Below are positions 27,885-28,232 of a DNA stretch of 28,232 bases, in pieces. Origin of the DNA: a virus; IMG/VR virus record IMGVR_UViG_3300027759_003990, positions 1 through 28,232 of that record; one strand, given 5' to 3'. The first letter of the stretch is position 1. Each line of letters opens with the position of its first letter. A model generated the notes under the pieces. That model was given only the letters and a program-made list of their open reading frames with translations. It was not told where the DNA came from and searched no databases. The position numbers and the translations under genes were made by a program.

Positions 27885-28232
27885 ATGAATGAAATTACCA
27901 TTGTAACGGCATTTTTTGATATTGGCCGGAGTGACTGGACACCAGATAAAGGATTACCACACTACTTACAAAGAACAACAGATACATATTTTGACAGGTT
28001 TGCCAACATGGCCAATCTTGATAATACTATTGTTGTTTATACATCTGAAGATTTGGCAGAAAAAGTATGGTCTATAAGAAAAAATAAAGAACATAAAACG
28101 GTTGTCATAACTGTCGATTTTGAAGATCAATTTATTGAACAACGAGATTCAATTCGTAAAGTACAAAATAATCCTGAGTATCTTGCCAAAATAAATCCAA
28201 GTCAAATTAAAAATCCAGAATATTGGTCGGCG
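27885..28232 (+). CDS. HtrL/YibB-like protein, N-terminal part (partial)
   Basis: The frame is open for 116 codons to the window edge. The start ITIVTAFFDIGRSDWT followed by YLQRTTDTYFDRFANMANLDNTIVVYTS matches the opening pattern of the HtrL/YibB family, a GT-like group found near lipopolysaccharide genes in bacteria. It follows the previous stop after two bases. The C-terminal half is outside the window, so neither the full domain nor the length can be checked. Confidence 0.7.
   Translation, partial: MNEITIVTAFFDIGRSDWTPDKGLPHYLQRTTDTYFDRFANMANLDNTIVVYTSEDLAEKVWSIRKNKEHKTVVITVDFEDQFIEQRDSIRKVQNNPEYLAKINPSQIKNPEYWSA

Noticed and set aside
1-28232. CRISPR arrays, insertion sequences and integrases
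   Set aside because: No regularly spaced repeats, transposase motifs or terminal inverted repeats were seen. The longest repeat noticed is the 47-base tract in the paralogous PP-loop genes.

Overview
The window is a piece of a T4-like (Straboviridae/Kyanoviridae-type) myovirus genome. The evidence is a nearly complete T4 replication and recombination core on the + strand in T4 order: gene 46 (3' end only), sliding clamp 45, clamp loader 44 and 62, regA, DNA polymerase 43, uvsX and helicase 41. The DNA is AT-rich (about 35% G+C where counted in the polymerase). Genes are packed tightly, with many ATGA or TAATG overlaps. A T4 late-promoter octamer (TATAAATA) occurs in two intergenic places. The host cannot be read directly. 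Consensus sigma70 promoters, Shine-Dalgarno sites and a periplasmic TctC/Bug-type binding protein point to a Gram-negative, probably aquatic, proteobacterial host.

Layout. 1-2309: end of gene 46, peptide deformylase, a DUF4338 (DruA-like) protein and a winged-helix protein with its own promoter and terminator. 2371-7100: glycosyltransferase, MazZ-like dATP/dGTP diphosphohydrolase, clamp, a small beta-rich protein, clamp-loader ATPase, a cytidylyltransferase and a PD-(D/E)XK-like protein wedged between 44 and 62, then RegA. 7101-16776: a 9.7 kb accessory island sitting where T4 has regA and 43 adjacent. It holds an Hsp20 chaperone, small proteins, a TctC/Bug solute-binding protein, a metalloprotease, tRNA-Thr, rubrerythrin plus a separate rubredoxin, an initiator-like tRNA-Met, three consecutive PP-loop ATPases, a convergent amidohydrolase, and a minus-strand set of a coiled-coil membrane protein with two tiny membrane peptides. 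16777-23622: an Sm-like small protein, polymerase 43 (TTG start), a four-helix membrane protein, UvsX, two small proteins and helicase 41. 23619-28232: a second DUF4338 paralogue, an unrecognised 438-residue protein, a 92-residue protein, and three glycosyltransferase or HtrL/YibB-type genes, the last cut by the window edge.

How the parts work together. 45/44/62, 43, UvsX, 41 and 46 form the phage replisome and recombination machine, and RegA represses translation of early mRNAs. The island carries functions that probably tune the infected cell: chaperone, peroxide defence, substrate capture, translation initiation (deformylase and initiator-like tRNA) and an unexplained ATP-pyrophosphatase/amidohydrolase chemistry. 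All five noncoding TTGACA boxes have a TATA-type -10 exactly 17 bp away. Two of them lie in the hairpin of an intrinsic terminator, giving combined stop/start modules. The best candidate for an undescribed system is the triple PP-loop cassette with its convergent amidohydrolase. Next come the paired DUF4338 proteins and the terminator-promoter modules.
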